39,964 nt of DNA from a bacterium (GTDB taxonomy: Bacteria; Bacillota; Clostridia; Oscillospirales; Acutalibacteraceae): positions 1 to 39,964 of the forward strand of contig JAHKVW010000010.1 of the NCBI GenBank assembly GCA_020624805.1. The letters run 5' to 3'. Positions 25,035 through 32,900 of the stretch are shown piece by piece. A program made the position numbers and the translations under genes. The stretch's first letter is position 1. Each line of letters begins with the position of its first letter. Below the pieces are notes generated by a model. The model searched no databases and was not told the origin of the DNA. It saw only the letters and a program-made list of their open reading frames with translations.

Positions 25035-26345
25035 ATGGAAATGTATCAGTTTATCATCCTCTGCTTGCTCGCGCTGGCAGGGTTGATCGCCGCAATCGCT
25101 GCGATCATTATTATTCCCAAAAAGAATAATAACAACAGTGAGGAGATCGACCGGCTGCGCGCCGAGATCGAAAAAAGCACACAGCTGACGATGAAGAATA
25201 CGAATGACGAGATCGCCGCTCTTCGCACCGAGGTCATCACCTCGACCCAGAATTCCGTCAAGAATATGGGCGAGATGATCGCGACCAATCAGCAGAGCTT
25301 TTCCGCTTCACAAAGCGAGAAGCTCGGGCATTTTGAGGAACGCTTAAAGACCTTCTCGCTCGAAAATGAGCAGAAGCTCGAGAATATCCGCCGCTCGATG
25401 GAGCAAAAGCTCAGCGATATCCGCGAGGATAACAACAAGCAGTTGACCGAGATGCGCACCACCGTCGACGAAAAACTGCAAAAGACGCTGGAGGAGAAGA
25501 TGAACCGCAGCTTCGCAATGGTCAGCGAACGCCTTGAGCAGGTGTACAAGGGTCTGGGCGAGATGCAGACCCTCGCGGTCGGCGTCGGCGATTTGAAGAA
25601 GGTGCTTTCCAACGTCAAGACCCGCGGCATCGTCGGCGAGATCCAGCTCGGCAATATCCTTGAGGAGATCCTCACCCCCGACCAGTACGATACCAACGTC
25701 GCGACCAAGAAGGGCTCGCGCGATGTGGTCGAGTTCGCGATCAAGCTCCCCGCGCGGGATGACGGCTTCATCTACCTGCCCATCGATTCCAAGTTCCCCG
25801 GCGACAGCTATGCCGCATTACGTGACGCGTATGACAGCGGCTCCAAGGAGGCGGTCGACGCCGCGGCAAAGAACCTGATCAATACTATCCGCCGCGAGGC
25901 GAAGGATATCCGCGACAAGTATATCGACCCGCCCAACACTACCGAATTCGCCGTGATGTTCCTGCCCTTTGAGGGCTTGTACAGCGAGGTGGTCAACCGC
26001 GGCATGGTCGAGCTGTTACAGCGCGACTACAAGGTGAATATCGCGGGACCGTCCACGATGGCGGCGCTGCTCAATTCGATCCAGATGGGCTTCAAGACCC
26101 TCGCCGTGCAGAAGCGATCGGCAGAGGTCTGGAACCTCTTAGGCTCCGTCAAAAAGGAATTTGAGACCTTCAACACCGTGCTTGTCGCGACCCAGACCAA
26201 GCTCGATCAGGCGAACAAGGAGCTGGATAAGCTCGTCGGCGTGCGTACCCGACAGATCACCCGCAAGCTCAGCGCGGTGGAGAGCAACGATACGCCGATC
26301 GAAGCGTATTTTTCTTCTGTGGAAAATAATATTGACGATGTATAA
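25035..26345 (+). CDS. rmuC: DNA recombination protein RmuC homologue
   Basis: A 436-residue protein. It has an N-terminal membrane helix (about residues 4-28), a long coiled coil to about residue 175 (EIDRLRAEIEKSTQLTM, ENEQKLENIRRSMEQKL), and the RmuC domain from about residue 190 with GEIQLGNILEEILTPDQYD, YLPIDSKFPGD and EFAVMFLPFEGLYSEV. The family resembles PD-(D/E)XK nucleases and limits inversions at short inverted repeats in E. coli, which is of interest in a window so rich in such repeats. The ATG at 25035 has GAGG (25024-25027) 7 bases upstream. Confidence 0.92.
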   Translation: MEMYQFIILCLLALAGLIAAIAAIIIIPKKNNNNSEEIDRLRAEIEKSTQLTMKNTNDEIAALRTEVITSTQNSVKNMGEMIATNQQSFSASQSEKLGHFEERLKTFSLENEQKLENIRRSMEQKLSDIREDNNKQLTEMRTTVDEKLQKTLEEKMNRSFAMVSERLEQVYKGLGEMQTLAVGVGDLKKVLSNVKTRGIVGEIQLGNILEEILTPDQYDTNVATKKGSRDVVEFAIKLPARDDGFIYLPIDSKFPGDSYAALRDAYDSGSKEAVDAAAKNLINTIRREAKDIRDKYIDPPNTTEFAVMFLPFEGLYSEVVNRGMVELLQRDYKVNIAGPSTMAALLNSIQMGFKTLAVQKRSAEVWNLLGSVKKEFETFNTVLVATQTKLDQANKELDKLVGVRTRQITRKLSAVESNDTPIEAYFSSVENNIDDV

Positions 26346-26348
26346 ATC

Positions 26349-26466
26349 GTCATTGCGAAGCCTGAAGCCTTCGGTTGAGATCCCCAAGAAAAAGACGCAC
26401 GTGTCCTCGCAAAGACAATTATGAATCGGTTGAGATTGCCACGTCGCTTGCGCTCCTCGCAATGAC
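26349..26466. repeat. GTCATTGCGA...TCGCAATGAC element, copy 2
   Basis: The outer ends are GTCATTGCGA (26349-26358) and TCGCAATGAC (26457-26466), with an inner GAGATTGCCAC on the right. It fills the rmuC-sigG gap and ends 13 bases before the probable sigG -35 region. The interior differs from copy 1. Confidence 0.7.
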
Positions 26467-26478
26467 TATTGATATTTC

Positions 26479-26509
26479 GGAATGAAATCATCCCTTCGTG
26501 ACCATACTA
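26479..26509 (+). promoter_or_regulatory. Probable sigma-F/sigma-G type promoter for sigG
   Basis: The -10 CATACTA (26503-26509) is the sigma-G consensus. GGAATG (26479-26484) matches TGAATA at 4 of 6 positions with an 18-bp spacer. It suggests forespore-specific, self-reinforcing transcription. Confidence 0.5.
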
Positions 26510-26536
26510 AAGGCAGTATGGACACGGAGGGATTTT

Positions 26537-27319
26537 TTGCAGTATCATAAGGTCGAACTGTGCGGCGTGGATACCGCGCGGCTGCCTGTATTGAACGAAG
26601 AACAAAAACGCGGATTATTATTGAAAATGCGTGACGGCACCGCAGCGGAACGGAAAAGAGCAAGAGAAGAGATGATCAACGGTAATCTGCGGCTGGTGCT
26701 CAGCGTGATCCAGCGCTTTACCGGCAGGGGAGAGAACCTCGACGATCTCTTTCAGGTCGGGGTCATCGGGCTGATCAAGGCGATCGATCATTTCGACGTC
26801 GGCTTGGATGTGCGCTTTTCCACCTACGGCGTGCCGATGATCATGGGCGAGCTGCGGCGGCATCTGCGCGACAGCGGCAGTGTGCGGGTCTCACGCTCTA
26901 TGCGCGACACCGCCTATCACGCGATGAAGGCGAAGGAGGAACTGACGGTAAAACTCAACCGTGAGCCGACGGTGGAGGAGATCGCCGCGGCGATCGATAC
27001 GGATAAGGAGAGCGTCGTGCTGGCGCTCGAAGCGATCGTCGAGCCGGTATCTCTGTATGAGCCGGTCTTTTCCGACGGAACGGATACCGTTTATGTGATG
27101 GATCAGATCGGCGACAGAAGCGACGACAGCGACTGGCTGGAGGAGATCGCCTTTAAGGAGGCGCTCAAAAAGCTCTCTGACCGCGAGAAGCGGATCTTAT
27201 CCCTGCGCTATTTCCGCGGAAAGACCCAGACCGAGGTCGCCGAGGAGATCGGGATCTCTCAGGCGCAGGTCAGCCGCATCGAAAAGGGCGCGATCGACAG
27301 CATCAAAAGGGAATTGTAG
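26537..27319 (+). CDS. sigG: RNA polymerase forespore sigma factor SigG
   Basis: A 260-residue sigma-70 family factor, the same length as B. subtilis SigG, starting VELCGVDTARLPVLNEEQK four codons in. Region 2 is NGNLRLVLSVIQRF with LDDLFQVGVIGLIKAIDHF and FSTYGVPMIMGELRR. Region 4 is LSDREKRILSLRYF with helix-turn-helix TEVAEEIGISQAQVSRIEK. The start is a TTG at 26537 with GGAGGG (26526-26531) 5 bases upstream; the longer form starting at 26498 would run through the promoter. SigG controls late forespore genes. It stands alone here, apart from the spoIIGA-sigE genes that are often next to it. Confidence 0.92.
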   Translation: MQYHKVELCGVDTARLPVLNEEQKRGLLLKMRDGTAAERKRAREEMINGNLRLVLSVIQRFTGRGENLDDLFQVGVIGLIKAIDHFDVGLDVRFSTYGVPMIMGELRRHLRDSGSVRVSRSMRDTAYHAMKAKEELTVKLNREPTVEEIAAAIDTDKESVVLALEAIVEPVSLYEPVFSDGTDTVYVMDQIGDRSDDSDWLEEIAFKEALKKLSDREKRILSLRYFRGKTQTEVAEEIGISQAQVSRIEKGAIDSIKREL

Positions 27320-27329
27320 TTCAGAAAAA

Positions 27330-27363
27330 CCGCCCTTCCGGTCTGATCCGGGAGGGCGGCGTT
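27330..27363. terminator. Bidirectional terminator between sigG and the secreted helical protein gene
   Basis: CCGCCCTTCCGG (27330-27341) pairs along 12 bp (one T-G) with CCGGGAGGGCGG (27348-27359). On the minus strand TTTTTC follows; on the plus strand CGTTTAG. Confidence 0.85.
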
Positions 27364-27393
27364 TAGTATGATTGATATTTGTTTGTTTCGAGC

Positions 27394-28863
27394 TTACGCG
27401 TTGGTAAAGTTGATGATAGAATTAGATGTCAGGGATTCATACCTGAAATTTCCGTCCGGTACAACTAATAAATGATCACCTAGTTTCATACCGCATTCTT
27501 TTTTATATAAATCATGATCGGAAACGTTTAAGCCGGTATCGTCGATCGAGATCACGGACGCTTTGCGGGTGATCACCTTTTTGAAAGAAGCATCCCAATA
27601 TTTTCCGTGAAATATGTCATCAAATGTACTTTCATTCTCTTCGGTTGTTGTTTTGCTTACGGCGAAGACCGCATTGTTTGGAACGGTCGTCATATCAAAA
27701 CCAATGTAGGTCAGGTATTCTCGCATGGTCTTATTCGGATATACTGACTTGACATAGTCGATGAGCGTTCTGAACTCGTCAGCGGATAATCTGTTCTCGT
27801 CCAGAACGGCGTCGATAGCATTACCGCTGTTTTCGTCGCAGACCTTTGATACATCGCCGATCATCATTGTATCTGTGAACTCTTTGTTTGTCTCGGCTTT
27901 ATTAATGAATATGGTTCTGCTCAGGTTTTCAAAATGATTGCAGTGCGTTACTACGCTGTCTTCGATATCAATGTTGAACATCTCATCATCGACCGATTTG
28001 ATCTCGCCATTGATCACGTTGGTGCGGGTCACGATGCTGTTGTATTTGTTGAGTGCGTTCTGATCGAGCGTCTTGATGTCGTCATCGGTGAACTGAGAGA
28101 CGGTCTGCGCCGCCTTCAGGCATTGAACGTCAAGACTGTAGGCGTAAAGTTCGAGGAGCAGCACACGGTCGATATAAGGCTTAGCCGCGTCCTTTGCCTC
28201 GCCGCTGAACATGACCTGCAGGGCGCAGTCGTCGTAGATAAGCTGACAGAAATCACGGTCCTCACGGTCGCCGAAGGAGGCGGTGCTGAGCGTATCCAAA
28301 AGGCTCAGGAACTGGTTGTGGAGGTTAGAGGACTGCGTCCACTGATCGTTTCTGCCGATCAGCGCGGCGATCTCTACGGCTTTTTCGTTGTCGTTAAGTC
28401 CTCTGCCGCTCAGCGCGTTATTGTTGATGTTGTTGATCTGTCTTTCGGTTGTTTTGAGGGAGGTCATCAGGGTGTCAAAGTTGTTGCCCTTGTTGGCGAT
28501 ATTGGTCTGGGTGACGATCTTTTTCTCGATCTCCTGCTTGTCTTTGTTCATCTGCTTTTTCACTTCGGCAAACTGAGCGCTGACCTCGTTGCGAAGGTCG
28601 CTGATATTTTTGTTGACGTCGGAAAGAGAGGGACCATTGTTCATTAATGAGCCGAAAATGGCGTCCAGAAATCCCACGATCGCTTGACCGCCGGGGACAT
28701 ACTGCCTGATGATACCCATGCCTGCCCCATATGCGGCGTCTCCCGCAACGTTGCCGGTCGATGTCGCGTGAGCGGAGATGGTAGCCGCGGAGGCGACGGA
28801 GATGATGGTGATAACGGATAATACGGTCGCGATGATTCTGATCTTTAATGTTCTCTTTTTCAT
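27394..28863 (-). CDS. Secreted helical protein of unknown function
   Basis: A 489-residue exported protein I do not recognise. A signal peptide (about residues 1-33, ending ISAHA) precedes a hydrophobic Gly-rich stretch (GAGMGIIRQYVPGGQAIVGF, LDAIFGSL) and a heptad-rich segment (ISDLRNEVSAQFAEVKKQMN). A long, probably helical region follows, then a C-terminal part likely to be beta-rich (ASVISIDDTGLNV, LVVPDGNFRYES). A hydrophobic hairpin next to a coiled coil, secreted and without an anchor, recalls alpha-helical pore-forming toxins, but this is only a shape argument. ATG at 28863 has AAGGAG 9 bases upstream. It diverges from a TetR regulator with a pair of palindromes between them. Confidence 0.7.
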   Translation of the reverse strand: MKKRTLKIRIIATVLSVITIISVASAATISAHATSTGNVAGDAAYGAGMGIIRQYVPGGQAIVGFLDAIFGSLMNNGPSLSDVNKNISDLRNEVSAQFAEVKKQMNKDKQEIEKKIVTQTNIANKGNNFDTLMTSLKTTERQINNINNNALSGRGLNDNEKAVEIAALIGRNDQWTQSSNLHNQFLSLLDTLSTASFGDREDRDFCQLIYDDCALQVMFSGEAKDAAKPYIDRVLLLELYAYSLDVQCLKAAQTVSQFTDDDIKTLDQNALNKYNSIVTRTNVINGEIKSVDDEMFNIDIEDSVVTHCNHFENLSRTIFINKAETNKEFTDTMMIGDVSKVCDENSGNAIDAVLDENRLSADEFRTLIDYVKSVYPNKTMREYLTYIGFDMTTVPNNAVFAVSKTTTEENESTFDDIFHGKYWDASFKKVITRKASVISIDDTGLNVSDHDLYKKECGMKLGDHLLVVPDGNFRYESLTSNSIINFTNA

Positions 28864-28937
28864 GATATTCAACTCCTTCTGCTTTTTTACGATGTCGAGC
28901 CGTTCTGTTTATTTGGCTCTCGTTTGATTGCATCATT

Positions 28938-28966
28938 ATGATAGCATGACTGTCAGCCGGCTTCAA
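28938..28966 (-). promoter_or_regulatory. Probable promoter of the secreted helical protein gene
   Basis: On the minus strand: TTGAAG (28966-28961), a 17-bp spacer, then TATCAT (28943-28938). Confidence 0.5.
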
Positions 28967-28980
28967 TTATCAATCCTACC

Positions 28981-29032
28981 CTAAAGTGTTCAGTTTTGAA
29001 CACTTTAGCGCTGATCTGTTCAAAACAGAACA
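28981..29032. promoter_or_regulatory. Paired palindromic operators TGTTC-N6-GAACA
   Basis: Two sites with the same half-sites and spacing: TGTTC (28987-28991) with GAACA (28998-29002), and TGTTC (29017-29021) with GAACA (29028-29032). Their centres are exactly 30 bp apart, about three helical turns. The first is extended to perfect 12-bp arms (CTAAAGTGTTCA). They lie between the divergent promoters, so they are the best candidate binding sites of the adjacent TetR protein. Confidence 0.65.
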
Positions 29033-29057
29033 AATTGCAGGATAATTGTAAATATGC

Positions 29058-29086
29058 TTGAATAATCATCTTGTATTTGATAAAAT
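29058..29086 (+). promoter_or_regulatory. Probable promoter of the TetR regulator gene
   Basis: TTGAAT (29058-29063), a 17-bp spacer, then TAAAAT (29081-29086), 28 bases before the ATG. Confidence 0.6.
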
Positions 29087-29114
29087 AACCATATCAAAAA
29101 GAGCAGGTGATGAT

Positions 29115-29693
29115 ATGGCTGGACAGAAGGTCAGCAGAAAAGCGCTGAAAACAAAGAAGCAAATCGGTACCGTACTGGCAGAGCTTCTGCAGGAAAAGGA
29201 GCTCAGAGATATTACGGTGCATGAGATAGCGGAGAAGGCGGACGTCAGCCGCACGACCGTCTACAACTATTATCTGGACGTTTACGATATATACGAACAG
29301 TTGGAGAATACGGTTCTGACGGAACTGGGACTTTTGATCACGGAGCACGGAGTGAAAACGACGTTTGAGGTGTATCCGGTCGTTTTCGGTTATATCAAGG
29401 ATAATCGCGAAGTATTCAAAATGGTATTCGGGCCTAAGGGTCCCGCTTCGCTTTATATGAAGATACTGAATATGGTCGAGGGACTCAACCGAGTGATTTG
29501 GTCGGAGAGCTTCGGCGTGGATATGAATGACGAACGAGTTGTGTGTGCGATCCGCTATCACTCCAACGGCACAATGGCGATCGTCGGAAACTGGGTGATG
29601 ACGGATTTTGCGCAGTCACAGGACTCAGTGATCCAAATGCTGGCGGGGCTCGATAGGAGCACACAGGCGTATTTAGCGTCATTGCTTGGATAA
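29115..29693 (+). CDS. TetR-family transcriptional regulator
   Basis: A 192-residue regulator. The N-terminal DNA-binding domain has the TetR layout (residues 13-60): LAELLQEKELRDITVHEIAE and helix-turn-helix KADVSRTTVYNYY (about residues 33-53). The helical C-terminal domain, which would bind a ligand and dimerise, is not assigned. The start at 29115 follows AGGTGAT; the longer frame back to 29058 would cover the promoter. It is divergent from the secreted helical protein and probably controls it and itself. A terminator follows. Confidence 0.88.
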   Translation: MAGQKVSRKALKTKKQIGTVLAELLQEKELRDITVHEIAEKADVSRTTVYNYYLDVYDIYEQLENTVLTELGLLITEHGVKTTFEVYPVVFGYIKDNREVFKMVFGPKGPASLYMKILNMVEGLNRVIWSESFGVDMNDERVVCAIRYHSNGTMAIVGNWVMTDFAQSQDSVIQMLAGLDRSTQAYLASLLG

Positions 29694-29705
29694 TACCAAT
29701 AAGAA

Positions 29706-29747
29706 GGGCTACCACAAAACAACGCGTTTTGTGATAGCCCGTTTTTT
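29706..29747. terminator. Intrinsic terminator after the TetR gene
   Basis: GGGCTACCACAAAAC (29706-29720) pairs with GTTTTGTGATAGCCC (29726-29740), one mismatch, then GTTTTTT on the plus strand. Confidence 0.85.
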
Positions 29748-29781
29748 ATGATGATGTCATCCGCGCACGGATCGCGATCAA

Positions 29782-29940
29782 TCAGAAACTGAGCGGAATG
29801 ACACTCTCCGGCTCTCCGATGACGCCGCCGCCGGTTTGTCCGGGGTCTACTTCGATCAAAGGATTACTGCCGGTCAGGATGTCGTCCGACTGAAACTCGG
29901 TGATATCCAGCTTGGTGCGAATATATGATTCTTTATTCAA
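29782..29940 (-). CDS. Small 52-residue protein, unknown
   Basis: A short ORF starting with TTG at 29940, preceded by GAGGTGG 5 bases upstream and located 10 bases after the stop of the giant surface protein. It reads MNKESYIRTKLDITEF, then QSDDILTGSNPLIEVDPG, a TGGG turn and IGEPESVIPLSF. The pattern of charged start, KxxLxITEF, acidic DDILTGS then a loose tail recalls small 'MKKxYxKPxLExxEFxxxDVI' proteins found in many Clostridia (recollection). Function is unknown. Translational coupling with the giant gene is likely from the spacing. Confidence 0.55.
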   Translation of the reverse strand: MNKESYIRTKLDITEFQSDDILTGSNPLIEVDPGQTGGGVIGEPESVIPLSF

Positions 29941-29950
29941 TTCTACCACC

Positions 29951-32900
29951 TCATTCTTTCAGTAATTCGTGTACATTGATATCGTTGTTGACCTCGGAAT
30001 AGAAGTAATTCTGTCCGTCAACGGTGATATAGGCGATCACGGAGAATCGGTTGTTCTCCGCTAAAGCCGTATCGGAACGCAGTGTGTAAAGGACACGGTT
30101 GTAGTTGGAGATCGGCTTGGTCGTATCCTCCGGCTTGCCGTATTCAAAGCGATACGCCGCCGATTGTTTTCCCGCGTCGATATAGCCCGAGCTCATATCG
30201 TTCTGTATCATCGACTTGGCGATGTTGATCATTCTGTCACGATCCGGATCGTCGGTGCCGTCGGGATGCTTGACCGCGACCAGACCGTAGCGGATGTTCT
30301 GATCACCCTCGGCGACCATATCCTGCACGATCTTGCCGTCCTTGCTCAGGTAATTGACCATGTAGTCAAGGTAGACCCAATCGTTTTGGTCGGAGATCAT
30401 GTGCGTGAAGGTCGACTCTTCGACCAGCGGCTTCCAATCCTCCGTCAGATGGTTCTCGTACTGTGCGTAGACGTTGACCACTCTGTCGGTTTCGCTCTGA
30501 TCGATCCACTTGCCGCGCATGAGCATACCGAAGGTGCGGTTGGTCGTGATCGGGATCAAGCCTTCTTCATCGGCTGACCAGTAGCAGAAGTTGTCCTCCG
30601 GTATCGTGTCATCGATATACACGTACTTGTCGGGATCGGAGAATTTCGGCTCAAAGGTGACGGGCTTGCCGTATGCGATCTCTTTTCTGGTGCCCCTGAA
30701 TTCTTTGCTGCCGTCCTTGACGAAATAGTAATTGAAGGTGAAGGTGTATGGCTTTGTTTTAGCCGTAACGGTCAACGATCTGCCGGAGGGATCGGGGGTC
30801 ATATTGCCCGCGTCCGCGGCAGAGGTCTTCACCAGATCCCATTCGACCGTGTTCTTGTAGACGGAAACATCCTGTTGATCGTCATCGTTATCGGTGACGG
30901 CAAGAGCGGCTTTGACAAGCGGATTCTTGTCGAACAGCTTTTGCGCTTCCGCAGTCCAGAGGTAGGTGGGAACACCGGGCTGATTGTTGTTGCCGGAGTA
31001 GCCTGCGATCTCCTTATCGTTCAGCGTCACCTCAACGGTCTTGGTTCTCAGATCGCCGTAACGGTCGGTGTGCGTGAATCGATAACTGCCGGTGACCGGT
31101 TGTGTCGGTTCAGTCGGCTGTGTTGGCTGAGTCGGCTGAGTCGGTTGAGTGGGTTGTGTCGGCTGAGTCGGTTGAGTCGGTTGTGTCGGCTGAGTCGGTT
31201 GTGTCGGTTGTGTCGGCTGAGTCGGTTGTGTCGGATCGGTCGGCTGCGTCGGCTTAGTTGGCTGTGTCGGATCAGTCGGCTGTGTCGGTTGAGTAGGTTG
31301 AGTAGGTTGTGTCGGCTCTGTCGAAGATTCCGTTTTGGTGTTGACGACATCCCAGTTATGGTTGCCGGTGTAGGTAGCCGTGTAGCCGGCGGGTACATCC
31401 TCGCGGATGTAGTATTCCTTACCCGCGTCCGCGCTGTCCTTTTCGATCTCGAGCGACCATACCCATCCGTTTTCTTCGTTGGTATCTTCACCCTTCTTCA
31501 CGGTGACGGGTGAGTTCTTGACCTCTTTCTCCGCGCCGGAGTCATCCTTATAATACACGTGTATCTTGATACTCTCGGGGCGATCCTCTTCTTTATCACC
31601 CTTCCAGTACTTGGTACCTCCGACGACCTCTCCGTGGTTGCTGTCGCCTAAATGGAACTTGATATTGATGATGTTGCTCGTCAGCTCATAATCACGGAAG
31701 ATCGGCAGCGCGTAGCCCGTGATGCTCCAGTAGCCGTCGATCGGATGGTACATGACCGGGATATGGATATTGCTCTCGGGATAAGCTGCTTTGATGATCG
31801 CGTCGATACACATCTCCATCAGACCGGTGACCAGCTCCGTGGAGGCAAAGTCCATCGGCAGCTTCAGCTCGCCCATGCCGTATTTCTTGACGGTAAACTT
31901 GGTAGACCACTTCAACAGAGGGCTGTCGTGCTTCTTGCCGTCTACCTTCGCGATACACAGACCTGTTTTTACATATTTTTTGACTTCTTCAACGACGATG
32001 CCGGATATCACATCGTCGGCAATGGGGACGGGGATCGTGGACTTGATGCCGTCCTTGACTGCCTTGGTCACCTGATCGGCGCCGGGGATATCGGCTGCGG
32101 TAAAGTCGCCCAGGATACCGCTGAGAACCGGGGTGTAGATGTTGATCGCGCCCTCGCCTAAGCGATCGGCGTAATCCTGCTGGACCTTGCTCTCCAGCAT
32201 GAGCCAGACATATTCCGGCTTTTCGTCCTTACCGTCCTCGGATTCTTCCGCACTCTTGAAGTTGATCCACCGCTTGTACGCGCTGATATCCATCGCGGCG
32301 GTGTTGGTGATCGTTGTCTTGTGCGTGTCGCTGTCATGGCTGTAATCGACCATGTATTTGGTTGTATGCTTCTTGACGTCCTTGACGCCGTCATTATACT
32401 GTTCGATCTCGAACCTGACCGAGGCCGGCAAAAGCACGGTGCTCTTCACGAGGTCTTTCACCCATTCCGGGTTAGGCTCCCAGCGCCAATAGGTGTCGGG
32501 ATTGGTCGCCGCGACGATCGCGTTGGCAAGGATATCCTTATCCAGATCCCACTTGTTATACACCAGACGCTGTTTTACCTTTTGCTGAAAATCCTCGTCG
32601 TTCGGATCGGGATCGGGGTCATTCTCGTTCTTCTTCGGCCCCAGCTCACGGATACGATAATCAAAGTCGGTGTAGCCGAATACCTCAAAGCGGGGCTCTT
32701 CATCCAGAAGCTCCTCGGGTACGGGTTGGAACTCGCCCGACCAGTTGTTTGCCTCATTGAGTGTGAGTACCTCCAGCGACTTCCATGTGCGCCAGTTTTC
32801 ACGTCGCTGTAAAACGACGCTGATCTCATTGGGACGATCCTTATCGGCAAAGTCGATCTCCCATTCCTTCTTTGCGGAATAGGTGACTTTGCGCGTATTC

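Noticed and set aside
31099..31320. Regular repeats that might be a CRISPR array
   Set aside because: Units are 9 bp, contiguous, without spacers, and code for PTQ within a long ORF.
31048..31513. Long open frames on both strands across the PTQ tract, looking like Leu/Arg- or Arg/His-rich proteins
   Set aside because: They arise from reading the 9-bp repeat in other frames; they lack ribosome sites and any sensible domain.
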